DNA of 6,026 nt from Spirochaetota bacterium (GTDB taxonomy: Bacteria; Spirochaetota; Spirochaetia; Treponematales; Treponemataceae). Where the stretch lies: positions 1-6,026 of the forward strand of contig JAKPSR010000229.1 in NCBI GenBank assembly GCA_029571425.1, read 5' to 3'. This document shows, piece after piece, positions 5,409 to 6,026 of the stretch (the stretch's first letter is position 1; each line of letters begins with the position of its first letter). The translations under genes and the position numbers were made by a program. Below the pieces are notes generated by a model. It worked only from the letters and a program-made list of their open reading frames with translations, had not been told where the DNA came from and searched no databases.

Positions 5409-6026
5409 CGCGCGTTCGTGGGTTTTCTTCGTCTCTAGCCGATTTGGCAAGGCGGACTCTCGGGGAAGGTCCGCTGTTACGGGAACCTTGTCCGCCCTGG
5501 GGATAGCCCTTGGCGTGGCCGCCCTCATCGTCATCCTCTCGGTGATGAACGGTTTCCAAATGGGTTATATCGAAAGCATACTCGAGGTCAGTTCCGCGCA
5601 TGCCCGCCTTTCGGAGGGAACTGAGGCCGATTACGCCCGAGCGGCGGGCCTTCCCGGCGTGCGCTCCCTTACCGTATTCACCGAGGCGCAAGCCCTCGTC
5701 GAGGGCAGGTACGGCCGCCAGCAGGGGGCCCTGCTTCGGGCCGTCGACCCCGACATCGCCGAACGCGATCCCCTGTTCGCCGAGCGAGCCCGCGTCGAGA
5801 ACGGGCGATTCGACCTTCGTCCGGGATCCATCGTCCTTGGGTGCGAGCTGGCGCGCTTCCTGCAGGTCTCCGTCGGCGACACGGTCAACGTCCTCGCGGT
5901 CTCGGGCACGAGCGAGACCGACCTCGTCCCCGCGGACGGCGATCTTCGCGTCAGGGGCACGGTCAGGACGGGATACTACGAGATCGACACGAGCTTCGCG
6001 TTCGTCTCGCGCGCGGACGGCGTCCG
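5401..6026 (+). CDS. LolC/LolE-family lipoprotein-releasing ABC transporter permease (3' part missing)
   Basis: The frame from GTG 5401 is open to the window edge (208 complete codons). A short cytoplasmic N-terminus, INARSWVFFVSSRFGK, resembles the 'fiA.RYLrsk' start of LolC/LolE. A transmembrane helix at about 26-48 carries the family hallmark LGIALGVAALIVILSVMNGF (33-52). The rest is the first part of the large extracytoplasmic MacB-like domain (for example GSIVLGCELARFLQVSVGD, then VRGTVRTGYYEIDTSFAFV). In the Lol system the LolC and LolE permeases with the LolD ATPase extract outer-membrane lipoproteins from the inner membrane and hand them to LolA. I cannot tell LolC from LolE here because the remaining helices are outside the window. 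LolD and a second permease might follow downstream. Overlap with the preceding gene implies translational coupling. Confidence 0.88.
   Translation, partial: MINARSWVFFVSSRFGKADSRGRSAVTGTLSALGIALGVAALIVILSVMNGFQMGYIESILEVSSAHARLSEGTEADYARAAGLPGVRSLTVFTEAQALVEGRYGRQQGALLRAVDPDIAERDPLFAERARVENGRFDLRPGSIVLGCELARFLQVSVGDTVNVLAVSGTSETDLVPADGDLRVRGTVRTGYYEIDTSFAFVSRADGV

Noticed and set aside
5452..5474. Inverted repeat GCGGAC/GTCCGC resembling a terminator
   Set aside because: Only six base pairs around an 11-base loop, no T tract, and within the coding start of the permease gene.

Overview
The window is a compact, high-GC bacterial segment. One short divergent intergenic region (502-574) separates a leftward gene that runs off the left edge from a tightly packed rightward cluster that fills the rest. 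The gene set (autoregulated RF2, a TolB-like/PEGA envelope protein, an FtsY reduced to its NG core, a LolC/E-type permease, many signal-peptide proteins) indicates a diderm bacterium. The overall style suggests a spirochaete of the Treponema/Spirochaeta type. That assignment is inferred from gene content and arrangement; no rRNA or other marker is present.

Layout. Bases 1-501 (minus) hold the first 167 residues of an exported protein with a fibronectin-III-like domain. Bases 502-574 are an AT-rich island with two divergent sigma70-like promoters whose -35 boxes overlap. The rightward cluster then runs as follows: a 99-aa Cas2-like protein (575-874); prfB, peptide chain release factor 2, carrying the classic CTT-TGA-C programmed +1 frameshift (894-2025); a degenerate response-regulator receiver (2022-2369); a membrane-anchored protein with a TolB/CsgG-like region split by a coiled coil, a PEGA domain and a C-terminal hydrophobic pair (2356-3846); ftsY (3849-4709); a secreted YD-repeat-like protein (4713-5408); and the start of a LolC/LolE-family permease (5401 to the right edge). 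Gaps are at most 19 bases and three junctions overlap (ATGA at 2022-2025, 2356-2369, 5401-5408), so co-transcription and translational coupling are likely.

How the genes may work together. prfB serves translation termination, ftsY delivers SRP-bound nascent chains to the inner membrane, and the LolC/E-type permease would extract lipoproteins towards the outer membrane. The PEGA and YD-repeat proteins carry export signals and would act in the periplasm. The second half is therefore an envelope-biogenesis cluster. The most unusual items are the Cas2-like gene with no cas1 or CRISPR array in the window, possibly leaderless and directly upstream of the frameshifted prfB, and the receiver relic with Glu at the apparent phospho-acceptor position. 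I see no RNA genes, insertion sequences, CRISPR repeats or convincing terminators.
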